From Bacteroidales bacterium UBA3630 (lineage in GTDB: Bacteria; Bacteroidota; Bacteroidia; Bacteroidales; P3), in the NCBI GenBank assembly GCA_002373995.1, contig DFLB01000044.1, positions 71,488 through 76,543 on the forward strand: a DNA stretch of 5,056 nt, written 5' to 3'. This document shows, one piece after another, positions 1 to 4,979 of this stretch (within the stretch, counting starts at the first letter, position 1; each line of letters starts with the position of its first letter). The notes under the pieces were generated by a model that was not told the DNA's origin, did no database searches, and worked only from the letters and a program-made list of their open reading frames with translations. The translations under genes were made by a program, and so were the position numbers.

Positions 1-60
1 TAGGATATGCTTAGGATATGCTTAGAATGTGCTTAGGATATGCTTAGGATGAGCTTAGGA
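1..60. repeat. 11-bp tandem repeat at window edge
   Basis: Five consecutive 11-base units of the form TAGGATATGCT begin at 1, 12, 23, 34 and 45, followed by a partial sixth at 56. Units 1, 2 and 4 are identical. Unit 3 has two changes (TAGAATGTGCT) and unit 5 has two (TAGGATGAGCT). Because 11 is not a multiple of three and no credible reading frame covers the array, it is very likely non-coding. The array runs off the left edge, so its true copy number is unknown. Its function is unknown; it could be a variable-number repeat in an intergenic region. Confidence 0.9.
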
Positions 61-61
61 T

Positions 62-108
62 GGGGGGGCAGGGTGATAGAGAGAGGGGGGTGGACGGAGG
101 GGGGGAGG
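62..108 (+). other. G-run polypurine tract, possible G-quadruplex
   Basis: This stretch is almost all purine on the + strand. It has G runs at 62-68 (7), 71-73 (3), 85-90 (6) and 99-105 (7), separated by 2, 11 and 8 bases. Four runs of three or more G could in principle form a G-quadruplex, though two of the loops are long. A tiny GGGAG/CTCCC foldback lies at 103-113. No gene is evident. The tract lies roughly 140-185 bases upstream of the LRR-protein start. Any regulatory role is speculation. Confidence 0.4.
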
Positions 109-163
109 CTCCCTATTTGTAGTGATTTTGGGGCTGAGGAGGGAAAAGGAAGATTTTAAAATG

Positions 164-171
164 TATTTTTG
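164..171 (+). promoter_or_regulatory. Possible Bacteroidota -7 box for the LRR gene
   Basis: TATTTTTG matches the Bacteroidota housekeeping -7 consensus TAnnTTTG exactly and lies about 75 bases upstream of the ATG at 247. I see no TTTG/TTG -33 element at the expected spacing of about 19-21 bases. The nearest upstream TTTG is at 127-130, 33 bases before the box, which is too far. The call therefore rests on one element in a T-rich patch and is weak. Confidence 0.35.
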
Positions 172-246
172 CGGCCGAAACGACGGGCATAGGGGCTCGC
201 CGAAGAAACAGTAAAACAAACATCTAACACAACAAAACGACATTTT

Positions 247-1347
247 ATGAAGTACAAATCAATCCTTATGGCAGCGGTCATGACGGCGCTGCTGCCCGCC
301 TTGGCCGTGGCGCAGAACGGTGTCAACTACAGTTACACACATACTGACGGCGTGGAGTACAGCTGCTCGGTGTACACAGACAGTATCAACATCACGGATG
401 CGACGCTTGGGAGCGTGGTCGATGTGGTGATACCGGACTCGATAGCATACGGGGGGACGAAGCGTCCGGTGCGCGAGATAGGGGCTCAGGCATTCTCGTA
501 CAGCGACATCGAAACGGTGGTCATTCCCAACACGGTGACGGTGATAGGCTATGGTGCATTCAGCGGGTGCAGTATGCTTGAGACGGCCACGATAGGCACA
601 GGCGTGGTGGAGATATGGGAGACGGCGTTTCAATACTGCGAGTCGCTGACGACGCTCAACTTCAACGCGGTGTCGTCGTCGGTCTATGCCTTCAGCGGGA
701 GCGGGGTATTGGATGAGTGCGACGCATTGGAGACCATCAACATAGGTCCTGACGTGACGGTATTGCCGGAGGATTTGGTGGGGAGTGTGTTCCCGTTAGT
801 GAGCCTGGCGAACGTGAACATTGCCGCCGAGCGGCTGTTGCCGATTGCCACGGGCTATTTCGGCTCGACGGTGAGCGGGTTGGCCATCAAGGTGCCGTGC
901 ACGCAGCTGGCTGCCTATCAAGGCCATGCGGTGTGGAGTGCGCTGGGGACGATCACCGCCGACTGCGACGGCGACACGACGGTCGGAGGAGACACGACGG
1001 TGGTGACGGTGTATGACACGGTGGTGGTGACGGTGTATGACACGGTGGTGCGGTATGTTGACACGGTGTATTGCGACACGCTGGTGGTTCACGACACGGT
1101 GTACCTTGAGCCCAACGGCGTGGACGGAGCGGATGAGGCACCGGTGAAGGTCTACCTCGGGCAGGGTCGTCTGGTGGTGGAGGGTGCCGAGACGGGCGAG
1201 GCGCTGCGCGTCTACGACCTGCAGGGCAGGCTGATGATGCAAGGCCGGGCCACGGGCTACCGCACGACGCTCGATATGCCAGCGGCGCGTGTTTTCCTGC
1301 TGCGGGTGGGTCAGCGTGCGGCACACAAGTTGGTGCGTGCGGAGTGA
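247..1347 (+). CDS. Secreted BspA-like leucine-rich-repeat protein with T9SS sorting domain
   Basis: This is a 366-residue protein, probably exported to the cell surface. Residues 1-22 form a signal peptide (hydrophobic core, AVA before Gln23). Residues about 58-190 carry degenerate BspA/LRR_5 repeats of 21-23 residues, marked by IPNTVTVIGYGAFSGC and by IGAQAF (78-83), IGYGAF (100-105) and IWETAF (123-128). The block at 214-237 (VPC..LAAY..H.VW..LG.I) is the usual end of such repeat domains in Bacteroidales. A D-T-V-rich linker spans about 242-288. The last roughly 67 residues, with RVYDLQGRLM and a basic end KLVRAE, resemble the type A T9SS C-terminal sorting domain, which is cleaved on export. 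The ATG has an A-rich leader and no strong Shine-Dalgarno site. A terminator follows directly, so the gene is probably monocistronic. Adhesion or substrate binding is typical of the family but is not shown here. Confidence 0.88.
   Translation: MKYKSILMAAVMTALLPALAVAQNGVNYSYTHTDGVEYSCSVYTDSINITDATLGSVVDVVIPDSIAYGGTKRPVREIGAQAFSYSDIETVVIPNTVTVIGYGAFSGCSMLETATIGTGVVEIWETAFQYCESLTTLNFNAVSSSVYAFSGSGVLDECDALETINIGPDVTVLPEDLVGSVFPLVSLANVNIAAERLLPIATGYFGSTVSGLAIKVPCTQLAAYQGHAVWSALGTITADCDGDTTVGGDTTVVTVYDTVVVTVYDTVVRYVDTVYCDTLVVHDTVYLEPNGVDGADEAPVKVYLGQGRLVVEGAETGEALRVYDLQGRLMMQGRATGYRTTLDMPAARVFLLRVGQRAAHKLVRAE
1003..1050 (+). repeat. Perfect 24-bp tandem duplication in coding linker
   Basis: Bases 1003-1026 and 1027-1050 are identical. 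Each unit encodes VTVYDTVV (residues 253-260 and 261-268 of the LRR protein). Related but diverged D-T-V units continue on both sides (GDTT, RYVDTVY, VHDTVY). The unit is in frame, so gain or loss of copies would change linker length without a frameshift. It sits between the LRR domain and the sorting domain and probably acts as a spacer or stalk. Confidence 0.9.
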
Positions 1348-1388
1348 AGCCTTTCAGCCAGCGAAAGTCATAGGAAGAAAAAAAAGTT

Positions 1389-1419
1389 GTGCCCCGATGT
1401 AGTTTTCGGGGCACTTTTT
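1389..1419 (+). terminator. Intrinsic terminator of the LRR gene
   Basis: A perfect 9-bp stem, GTGCCCCGA (1389-1397) with TCGGGGCAC (1406-1414), encloses an 8-base loop and is followed by TTTTT (1415-1419). An A run just upstream (about 1377-1385) gives some A/T complementarity outside the stem, so it might also work on the opposite strand. It lies 41 bases after the LRR stop codon and ends only 13 bases before the likely sigma-factor start. Confidence 0.85.
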
Positions 1420-1432
1420 GCGTTATTATGGT

Positions 1433-1903
1433 GTGAGAACGAAGGATCCTTTCGACGAGCTGCTCCAACGGTACCGCGGACTGCTCTTCTCGCTCAGCCA
1501 ACGCTACAGTCGTCGGGGCACCACCACCGAAGATCTGTTGCAGGAGGTTACAATAGCCTTGTGGCGGGTGAGGGAGAGGGTGTTGCCCCTTTCGGGGGTG
1601 CCGCAGGCGGCACTGGTGTGGAAGATAGCACGTAACGCGGCGATAGACAGCCTGCGACGCACGCCCGACTTCGAGACACTGGACGAGCGGCAGGAGACTG
1701 CGGCCGACGACCGCCAGTTGGTGAGGGAGCTGCATGAGAGGATAGCGCTGCTGGAAGAGCCCGACAGGACGATAGTGAGGATGCAGCTTGAGGGGTACAG
1801 CTACGAAGAGATCGGCGAGGCGCTGGGGATGACAGAGAAGAATGTCAGCGTACGACTGGTACGCATCAAAGATAAACTGAGAAAAGAATGGAACGGAGAA
1901 TGA
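1433..1903 (+). CDS. ECF-type RNA polymerase sigma-70 factor
   Basis: This is a compact two-domain sigma factor that would direct RNA polymerase to a specific promoter set. From a GTG start it has 156 residues. Region 2 spans about residues 7-76: LLQRYRGLLFSLSQRY, then EDLLQEVTIALWR (core-binding helix), then WKIARNAAIDSLRR (-10 recognition helix). After a short acidic linker, region 4 spans about 102-152, with LEEPDRTIVRMQLEGYSYEEIGEALG and a recognition helix MTEKNVSVRLVRIKDKL. Region 3 is absent, as in ECF factors. Start choice: there is no in-frame ATG. TTG at 1418 would lie inside the terminator T tract, GTG at 1433 fits better, and the ATG at 1428 is out of frame and stops after two codons. 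The end overlaps the next gene (ATGA). The target promoters are unknown. Confidence 0.9.
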   Translation: MRTKDPFDELLQRYRGLLFSLSQRYSRRGTTTEDLLQEVTIALWRVRERVLPLSGVPQAALVWKIARNAAIDSLRRTPDFETLDERQETAADDRQLVRELHERIALLEEPDRTIVRMQLEGYSYEEIGEALGMTEKNVSVRLVRIKDKLRKEWNGE

Positions 1904-2175
1904 CAGAAGAAGAGTTTGACGCCCTATGGCAGCGCGCCGAGGCCGAGGGCCACGCCGAACGACTGGCGGCGGGGTATCCCGCATGGCGTCAGCGTCAGCG
2001 CCGGATGACAGGTATAGCGGCCGCCGTGCTGGTGGCGGCGGCGGTGGCGACACCGCTGCTGAGTCCGTCGGCAGAGAAAGAGTTTGAGCACGTCTACTGC
2101 AACCGCACCGGCACCGCCGACGCACAATGGGCAGCAGTGGCGGCTGAGATGCTTGCCGAGAGTACGGCTTTCTGA
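1900..2175 (+). CDS. Small single-span membrane protein, probable anti-sigma factor
   Basis: From ATG 1900 the protein has 91 residues. An N-terminal charged, helical segment of about 36 residues (MTEEEFDALWQRAEAEGHAE..) ends in a basic patch RQRQRR. A single Ala/Val-rich membrane span follows (about 37-55, ending VATPLL), and the last roughly 35 residues carry one Cys (VYCN). The basic flank predicts cytoplasmic N terminus and outside C terminus. The ATG overlaps the sigma stop codon as ATGA, implying translational coupling. An alternative ATG at 1888 would add MERR and overlap by 16 bases. Position right after an ECF sigma gene plus this topology suggests sequestration of the sigma factor at the inner membrane. 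No known anti-sigma domain is recognisable and the cytoplasmic part is short, so the role is inferred. Confidence 0.75.
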   Translation: MTEEEFDALWQRAEAEGHAERLAAGYPAWRQRQRRMTGIAAAVLVAAAVATPLLSPSAEKEFEHVYCNRTGTADAQWAAVAAEMLAESTAF

Positions 2176-2192
2176 AGAGAAAGGGATAATAA

Positions 2193-2609
2193 ATGAAAAA
2201 GATACTACTGACAATCATGTTGTTGCTGCCACTGGCAGTCGCGGCGCAGGGAGAGCTGTACAAGCGCTATGCCTCGCGGCCCGACCTGACGGTGGCACAG
2301 GTGAGCGGCTTCAGACTCAACGACTCGGTGAGGGTCGACGTGGTGTTGCTGGCGGCCGACGACGAAGCGGCATGGCAGAAGTTGAAGAAAGAGTTCGGCA
2401 TTGACGGCACGGAAGGTGTCACATCGTGGCTTGGCGACGTGCGTCAGCCCTCGCGCCGCACTCGCTGGAGCGGTGCTCCGGTGGTGAGAGTCGTGGCATC
2501 GCACGGACGCCGCACCGTCGGTCTCTACCGCCTGGACAACGAGCGGCAGTACGACGCTCTGATAGACTATCAGCTCGGCGCCATGCAAACCCCGTCGAAG
2601 AAAAAATAA
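2193..2609 (+). CDS. Small exported protein, faintly DUF4252-like
   Basis: This is a 138-residue protein with a clear signal peptide (about residues 1-19, MKKILLTIMLLLPLAVAAQ). The mature part has LYKRYASRPDLTVAQVSG followed by a V-rich strand and KLKKEFGI. This recalls from memory the start of DUF4252 proteins, which are also found beside sigma factors in Bacteroides relatives, but the match is weak. The C-terminal half is Arg-rich (RQPSRRTRW) with strands VVRVVASHGRRTVGLYRLD and ends in Lys-Lys-Lys. There is no lipobox, so it is probably periplasmic. It starts 17 bases after the putative anti-sigma gene with AAAGGG upstream, and no terminator intervenes, so it belongs to the sigma operon. 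It may modulate the sigma/anti-sigma pair or be an output of it. Molecular function is unknown. Confidence 0.75.
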   Translation: MKKILLTIMLLLPLAVAAQGELYKRYASRPDLTVAQVSGFRLNDSVRVDVVLLAADDEAAWQKLKKEFGIDGTEGVTSWLGDVRQPSRRTRWSGAPVVRVVASHGRRTVGLYRLDNERQYDALIDYQLGAMQTPSKKK

Positions 2610-2651
2610 CGACACCGAAACCATAGCAACAATCAAAAAGACGAGAGAAAA

Positions 2652-3689
2652 ATGAAAACGAAAAACATCATAACACTGATAGCAGCCATCGTGAGCCTTG
2701 CCGCATGCACCAAACCGGATACCCCCGAGACACCGGCGGCGGCCACCCAGGAACGCATGATAGTCTACGCCGTGGACAACGACGAGAGCCGTCAAAGCCT
2801 GAAGAGCGAAGCCGAATGGGAGACGATGGTGGACCGTTTCTGCGACTATGCTCAGGAAGGCCACTCGGTGACGTTCTACAACATGAGTTCGCACCCCGCC
2901 GCACAGCAGACCCTCAAAGGGAATGGGCACAAAGAGGTCACCACGATATCGACCACGAGCCGCGACAAGATAAAAGACTGGATGAAAGAGATGGAACGCG
3001 AGGGCAAGACAGTCAACGTGGTGTATGACAAAACCACCGGCACATGGACCGGGACGGCCTACATCAGCGTTGCACGTCCGGTGGTGGAGAACGACTGCTA
3101 CACTGGCGTGATGACAACCGTCACAGCACCGGCGCTGGACGAGCCACAGATGCCCGGTATAGCACTGGCGCTACGCGTCGACGACACCACAACGCTGCTA
3201 CTGGTGGAAAACGGATACCTGCTGATGCTCGGGTCAAGCGACGACAGTTTCTATATTGAAGGCGACACAATGACCTTCTGCGGCACCGTCAGCACGATGA
3301 CAGACCTCAACGGCGAAGAATACCACATACTCGACATTGCGGCTGTCAATCCCGGCTCGGTGGATGGCCGTTGGCAATACATCTGCCTCGCTGTCACGAC
3401 ATACAACAATGGCAGCGACCTGCTCAGCACGGTCATCACCATGCCCGAAGAAGTGGAAATCTTCGAGTTCGCGGCCGACGGCAATGCCATGCACACCACA
3501 GGCACAACAACGGCAAACGGCACATGGAGCCTCACTGACGAAGGAGAACTATGCTGCGAACTGCTCGCAGCCGGCGGCGGATGCTGGACCATCAACTGGC
3601 TCACCGATGCCACCATGATTATCACCCGCACCGTTATGACCGACGATGGCAAAGAAGCATGCTACCAGATGCAATTCGAGAAAATATAA
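2652..3689 (+). CDS. Bacteroidales lipoprotein of unknown function
   Basis: This is a 345-residue predicted lipoprotein with signal peptide and lipobox LAAC (acylated Cys19). A Pro/Thr-rich tether (20-33) follows. Residues about 36-140 form a first module (SEAEWETMVDRFCDYAQEG, then TTSRDKIKDWMKEMEREGK, then VYDKTTGTWTGTAY) of a kind I recall from Prevotella/Bacteroides hypothetical lipoproteins. Residues about 149-232 form a beta-rich middle module (CYTGV..., LLLVENGYLLML, EGDTMTFCGTV). Residues about 250-345 form a C-terminal beta-rich part with NGTWSLTDEGEL, which resembles lipocalin-like repeats only loosely. There are eight Cys after Cys19 (64, 149, 210, 245, 301, 302, 311, 337), an unusually high number. 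The 42-base gap after the previous gene is A-rich with no terminator, so it is likely the last gene of the sigma operon. Function unknown. Confidence 0.8.
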   Translation: MKTKNIITLIAAIVSLAACTKPDTPETPAAATQERMIVYAVDNDESRQSLKSEAEWETMVDRFCDYAQEGHSVTFYNMSSHPAAQQTLKGNGHKEVTTISTTSRDKIKDWMKEMEREGKTVNVVYDKTTGTWTGTAYISVARPVVENDCYTGVMTTVTAPALDEPQMPGIALALRVDDTTTLLLVENGYLLMLGSSDDSFYIEGDTMTFCGTVSTMTDLNGEEYHILDIAAVNPGSVDGRWQYICLAVTTYNNGSDLLSTVITMPEEVEIFEFAADGNAMHTTGTTTANGTWSLTDEGELCCELLAAGGGCWTINWLTDATMIITRTVMTDDGKEACYQMQFEKI

Positions 3690-3701
3690 CCTCGAAGAAG
3701 A

Positions 3702-3728
3702 AAAAAAACACCACCTGTGTAGTTTTTT
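3702..3728 (+). terminator. Weak candidate terminator after the lipoprotein
   Basis: A short ACAC/GTGT stem (3708-3711 with 3717-3720) has a 5-base loop. It is flanked by A6 (3702-3707) and T6 (3723-3728) that could extend the pairing across an AG bulge. The T run suits an intrinsic terminator, but the G+C core is only two pairs. It would separate the sigma operon from the next lipoprotein gene; read-through is likely if it is the only signal. Confidence 0.35.
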
Positions 3729-3800
3729 CCATTTTCAATACGTTCTTATAGACGAAAAAAAATTCAAACAATAAACAAACACAAAAAAACAACAACAATT

Positions 3801-4361
3801 ATGAAGAAAAACATCTTTGCAATCGCCGCCGCAGTCCTGGCACTCGGCATGACCGCCTGTCAACCCGAAGACATCACCCCCATCACACCGGAAGACGTTG
3901 TGGTTATCGGAGATGGTGGCCAAACGAGCGGTCCCCGTGTGAAGAGCACATCCGACCTGCACAACACCGACTGGACCAGCAGCATTAGCCTTGCCGACCT
4001 CCTCAACAACATGACCGGTTTCGACATGAGCAGCGTGGACAGCATTGACGATGCCGCTTTTGAGACCTACTTGAATTTTGACGGTGTATATGCCCACTTC
4101 ACCTTCTCGGAGAATGTCGAACTTTGGGGTCTTGACGCCAACGACATGATGCAGCAAATCACCGGCATTGACTACGAATACAGCTACGACGGTGCCACCC
4201 ATACCGGCTCGCTCAACGGCGAAGACGAAGAGGGCAACCCCGCCAGCCTCAGTTTCACCTACAACGACTCGACCGACGCCATCACCTTCGTGCTGCCCCT
4301 CTACGTGGCCGAAGACACCACGAATGTCGTCAACTATCCTATGGTGTTCAACCGCGACTAA
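3801..4361 (+). CDS. Small acidic lipoprotein of unknown function
   Basis: This is a 186-residue predicted lipoprotein: signal peptide, lipobox MTAC (Cys20), and an acidic start to the mature protein, CQPEDITPITPEDVV. Acidic residues soon after the Cys recall the Bacteroidota lipoprotein export signal that sends lipoproteins to the cell surface, though this is only a partial match. The mature part is rich in Asp/Asn/Thr with alternating strands: LHNTDWTSSIS at 53-63, YAHFTFSENVELWG at 97-110, YEYSYDGATHTGSLNG at 125-140, LSFTYNDSTDAITFVLPLYV at 150-169. This suggests an all-beta fold, perhaps lipocalin-like. The 111-base upstream gap is very A-rich near the ATG (poly-A leader, typical of Bacteroidota). 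It contains a weak possible promoter (TACGTTCT at 3739-3746). A strong terminator follows. No recognised family. Confidence 0.8.
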   Translation: MKKNIFAIAAAVLALGMTACQPEDITPITPEDVVVIGDGGQTSGPRVKSTSDLHNTDWTSSISLADLLNNMTGFDMSSVDSIDDAAFETYLNFDGVYAHFTFSENVELWGLDANDMMQQITGIDYEYSYDGATHTGSLNGEDEEGNPASLSFTYNDSTDAITFVLPLYVAEDTTNVVNYPMVFNRD

Positions 4362-4381
4362 GCAAAAAAAATATCTATAAG

Positions 4382-4419
4382 GACAGTGCCTTCAGCCGTA
4401 GGCACTGTCTTTTTTTTTT
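4382..4419 (+). terminator. Strong intrinsic terminator
   Basis: A perfect 10-bp stem, GACAGTGCCT (4382-4391) with AGGCACTGTC (4400-4409), has an 8-base loop and a ten-base T run (4410-4419). It lies 20 bases after the stop codon of the small lipoprotein and isolates that gene from the chaperonin operon. Confidence 0.95.
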
Positions 4420-4427
4420 GACAAGCA

Positions 4428-4470
4428 CGACTGCCACCGGGACTGACAAAGTGTCAGCCGGTGGCAGTCG
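4428..4470. repeat. Long inverted repeat upstream of groES
   Basis: A perfect 13-bp outer stem, CGACTGCCACCGG (4428-4440) with CCGGTGGCAGTCG (4458-4470), encloses an inner 6-bp stem CTGACA/TGTCAG (4443-4448 with 4452-4457) and a 3-base AAG loop. Only a two-base GA bulge interrupts 19 pairs. No T run follows directly, so it is not a standard terminator. TGGCAG recurs at 4462-4467 and 4472-4477; either copy can pair with CTGCCA at 4431-4436, and the second copy is followed by TTTT (4478-4481). It could be a back-up terminator, an operator palindrome, or an RNA element if transcription starts upstream. It is not CIRCE. Confidence 0.85.
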
Positions 4471-4480
4471 CTGGCAGTTT

Positions 4481-4512
4481 TATGGAGGTTGGCACGGATG
4501 TTGATAACATTG
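4481..4512 (+). promoter_or_regulatory. Possible groESL promoter
   Basis: TAACATTG (4505-4512) matches the Bacteroidota -7 consensus TAnnTTTG at five of its six fixed bases. TATG (4481-4484), a one-mismatch version of the -33 TTTG, lies 20 bases upstream, which is normal spacing. Transcription would begin about 4520, giving a leader of some 60 bases that ends in an A-rich stretch before the groES ATG. Both elements are imperfect. Confidence 0.35.
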
Positions 4513-4578
4513 TGTGTCGCCGCGCTGGAGCACGGCACACAGAACAAACGAAGTAAAACAAAAAAAAACATAACAGTT

Positions 4579-4851
4579 ATGACAAACATCAAACCTTTAG
4601 CAGACAGAGTCCTCGTGCGTCCCGCCGAGGCTGAACAGAAGACCGCCAGCGGCATCATCATCCCCGACACCGCCAAGGAGAAACCGCAGCGCGGCGAAGT
4701 CCTCGCCGTGGGCAAGGGCACCAAGGACCACGAGATGACCGTCAAGGTGGGCGACCAAGTCCTCTACGGCAAGTACAGCGGCACCGAGATCGAGATCGAC
4801 GGCGAGAAGCTGATGATCATGAAAGAAAGCGACATCTACGCGATCATCTAA
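4579..4851 (+). CDS. groES: Co-chaperonin GroES (Hsp10)
   Basis: GroES is the heptameric lid of the GroEL folding chamber in the cytoplasm; it binds GroEL in an ATP-dependent way and encloses the client protein. From ATG 4579 the product is 90 residues, a usual bacterial length. It begins with the family signature KPLADRVLVRP (5-15). The mobile loop (about 16-33) contains the hydrophobic GIIIP segment that contacts GroEL. VGDQVLYGKYSGTEI (57-71) and the end ESDIYAII are also typical. An in-frame TTG at 4489 would add 30 residues with no homology and is rejected. groEL follows 128 bases later, so they form the usual operon. The leader is A-rich (A8 at 4561-4568). No CIRCE repeat is visible, so HrcA control is not supported here. 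Confidence 0.98.
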   Translation: MTNIKPLADRVLVRPAEAEQKTASGIIIPDTAKEKPQRGEVLAVGKGTKDHEMTVKVGDQVLYGKYSGTEIEIDGEKLMIMKESDIYAII

Positions 4852-4866
4852 AGATTTAAACTCAAT

Positions 4867-4933
4867 CAGATTTTAAAAGATTGTAAAAGAAAAATGCCTC
4901 CGGATGGCCTCTTTTAAAATCTTTTACAATCTG
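4867..4933 (+). repeat. Large A/T-rich hairpin in the groES-groEL gap
   Basis: The 24-base arms 4867-4890 and 4910-4933 are complementary at 22 of 24 positions. They enclose a 19-base loop (4891-4909) that contains GCC/GGC and a central CCGG. Each arm is itself a near direct repeat (AGATTTTAAA then AGATTGTAAA), and AGATTTAAA also occurs at 4852-4860, so register-shifted folds are possible. No T run follows, so full termination is not expected. It could act in mRNA processing, 3'-end protection of groES mRNA, or partial attenuation of groEL. Confidence 0.9.
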
Positions 4934-4979
4934 AAGGAGAAAAGAAAAAACAATCTAAAGAATAGAAAGGAACAAAGAA

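Noticed and set aside
1..60. CRISPR array
   Set aside because: Units are 11 bases, directly adjacent with no spacers, so this is a simple tandem repeat.
55..243. 62-codon minus-strand frame across the G-rich leader
   Set aside because: The predicted product is Pro/Ser/Cys-rich low-complexity sequence produced by the C-rich complement of the G tract, with no domain or leader signal, and it overlaps the likely promoter of the LRR gene.
1387..1635. Open frame starting TTG inside the terminator stem
   Set aside because: Overlaps the sigma-factor gene in another frame; the sigma frame has clear regions 2 and 4.
953..2263. 436-codon minus-strand open frame
   Set aside because: It runs antisense to four well-supported + strand genes and a terminator, and its product is Arg/Pro/His-rich in the manner of a shadow frame in G+C-rich DNA.
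2205..2930. 241-codon minus-strand open frame
   Set aside because: Antisense to the exported-protein and lipoprotein genes and their junction; it has His/Val/Arg-rich composition and no recognisable motif.
4511..4541. Small hairpin TGTGTG...CCG / CGG...CACACA in the groES leader
   Set aside because: The pairing needs a three-base bulge and a long loop, so it is not distinguishable from chance.
4489..4578. Upstream TTG extension of groES
   Set aside because: Adds 30 residues absent from GroES families; the ATG at 4579 gives the canonical N terminus and 90-residue length.
4428..4578. CIRCE (HrcA operator) upstream of groES
   Set aside because: No TTAGCACTC-N9-GAGTGCTAA-like repeat is present; the inverted repeats seen have different sequences.
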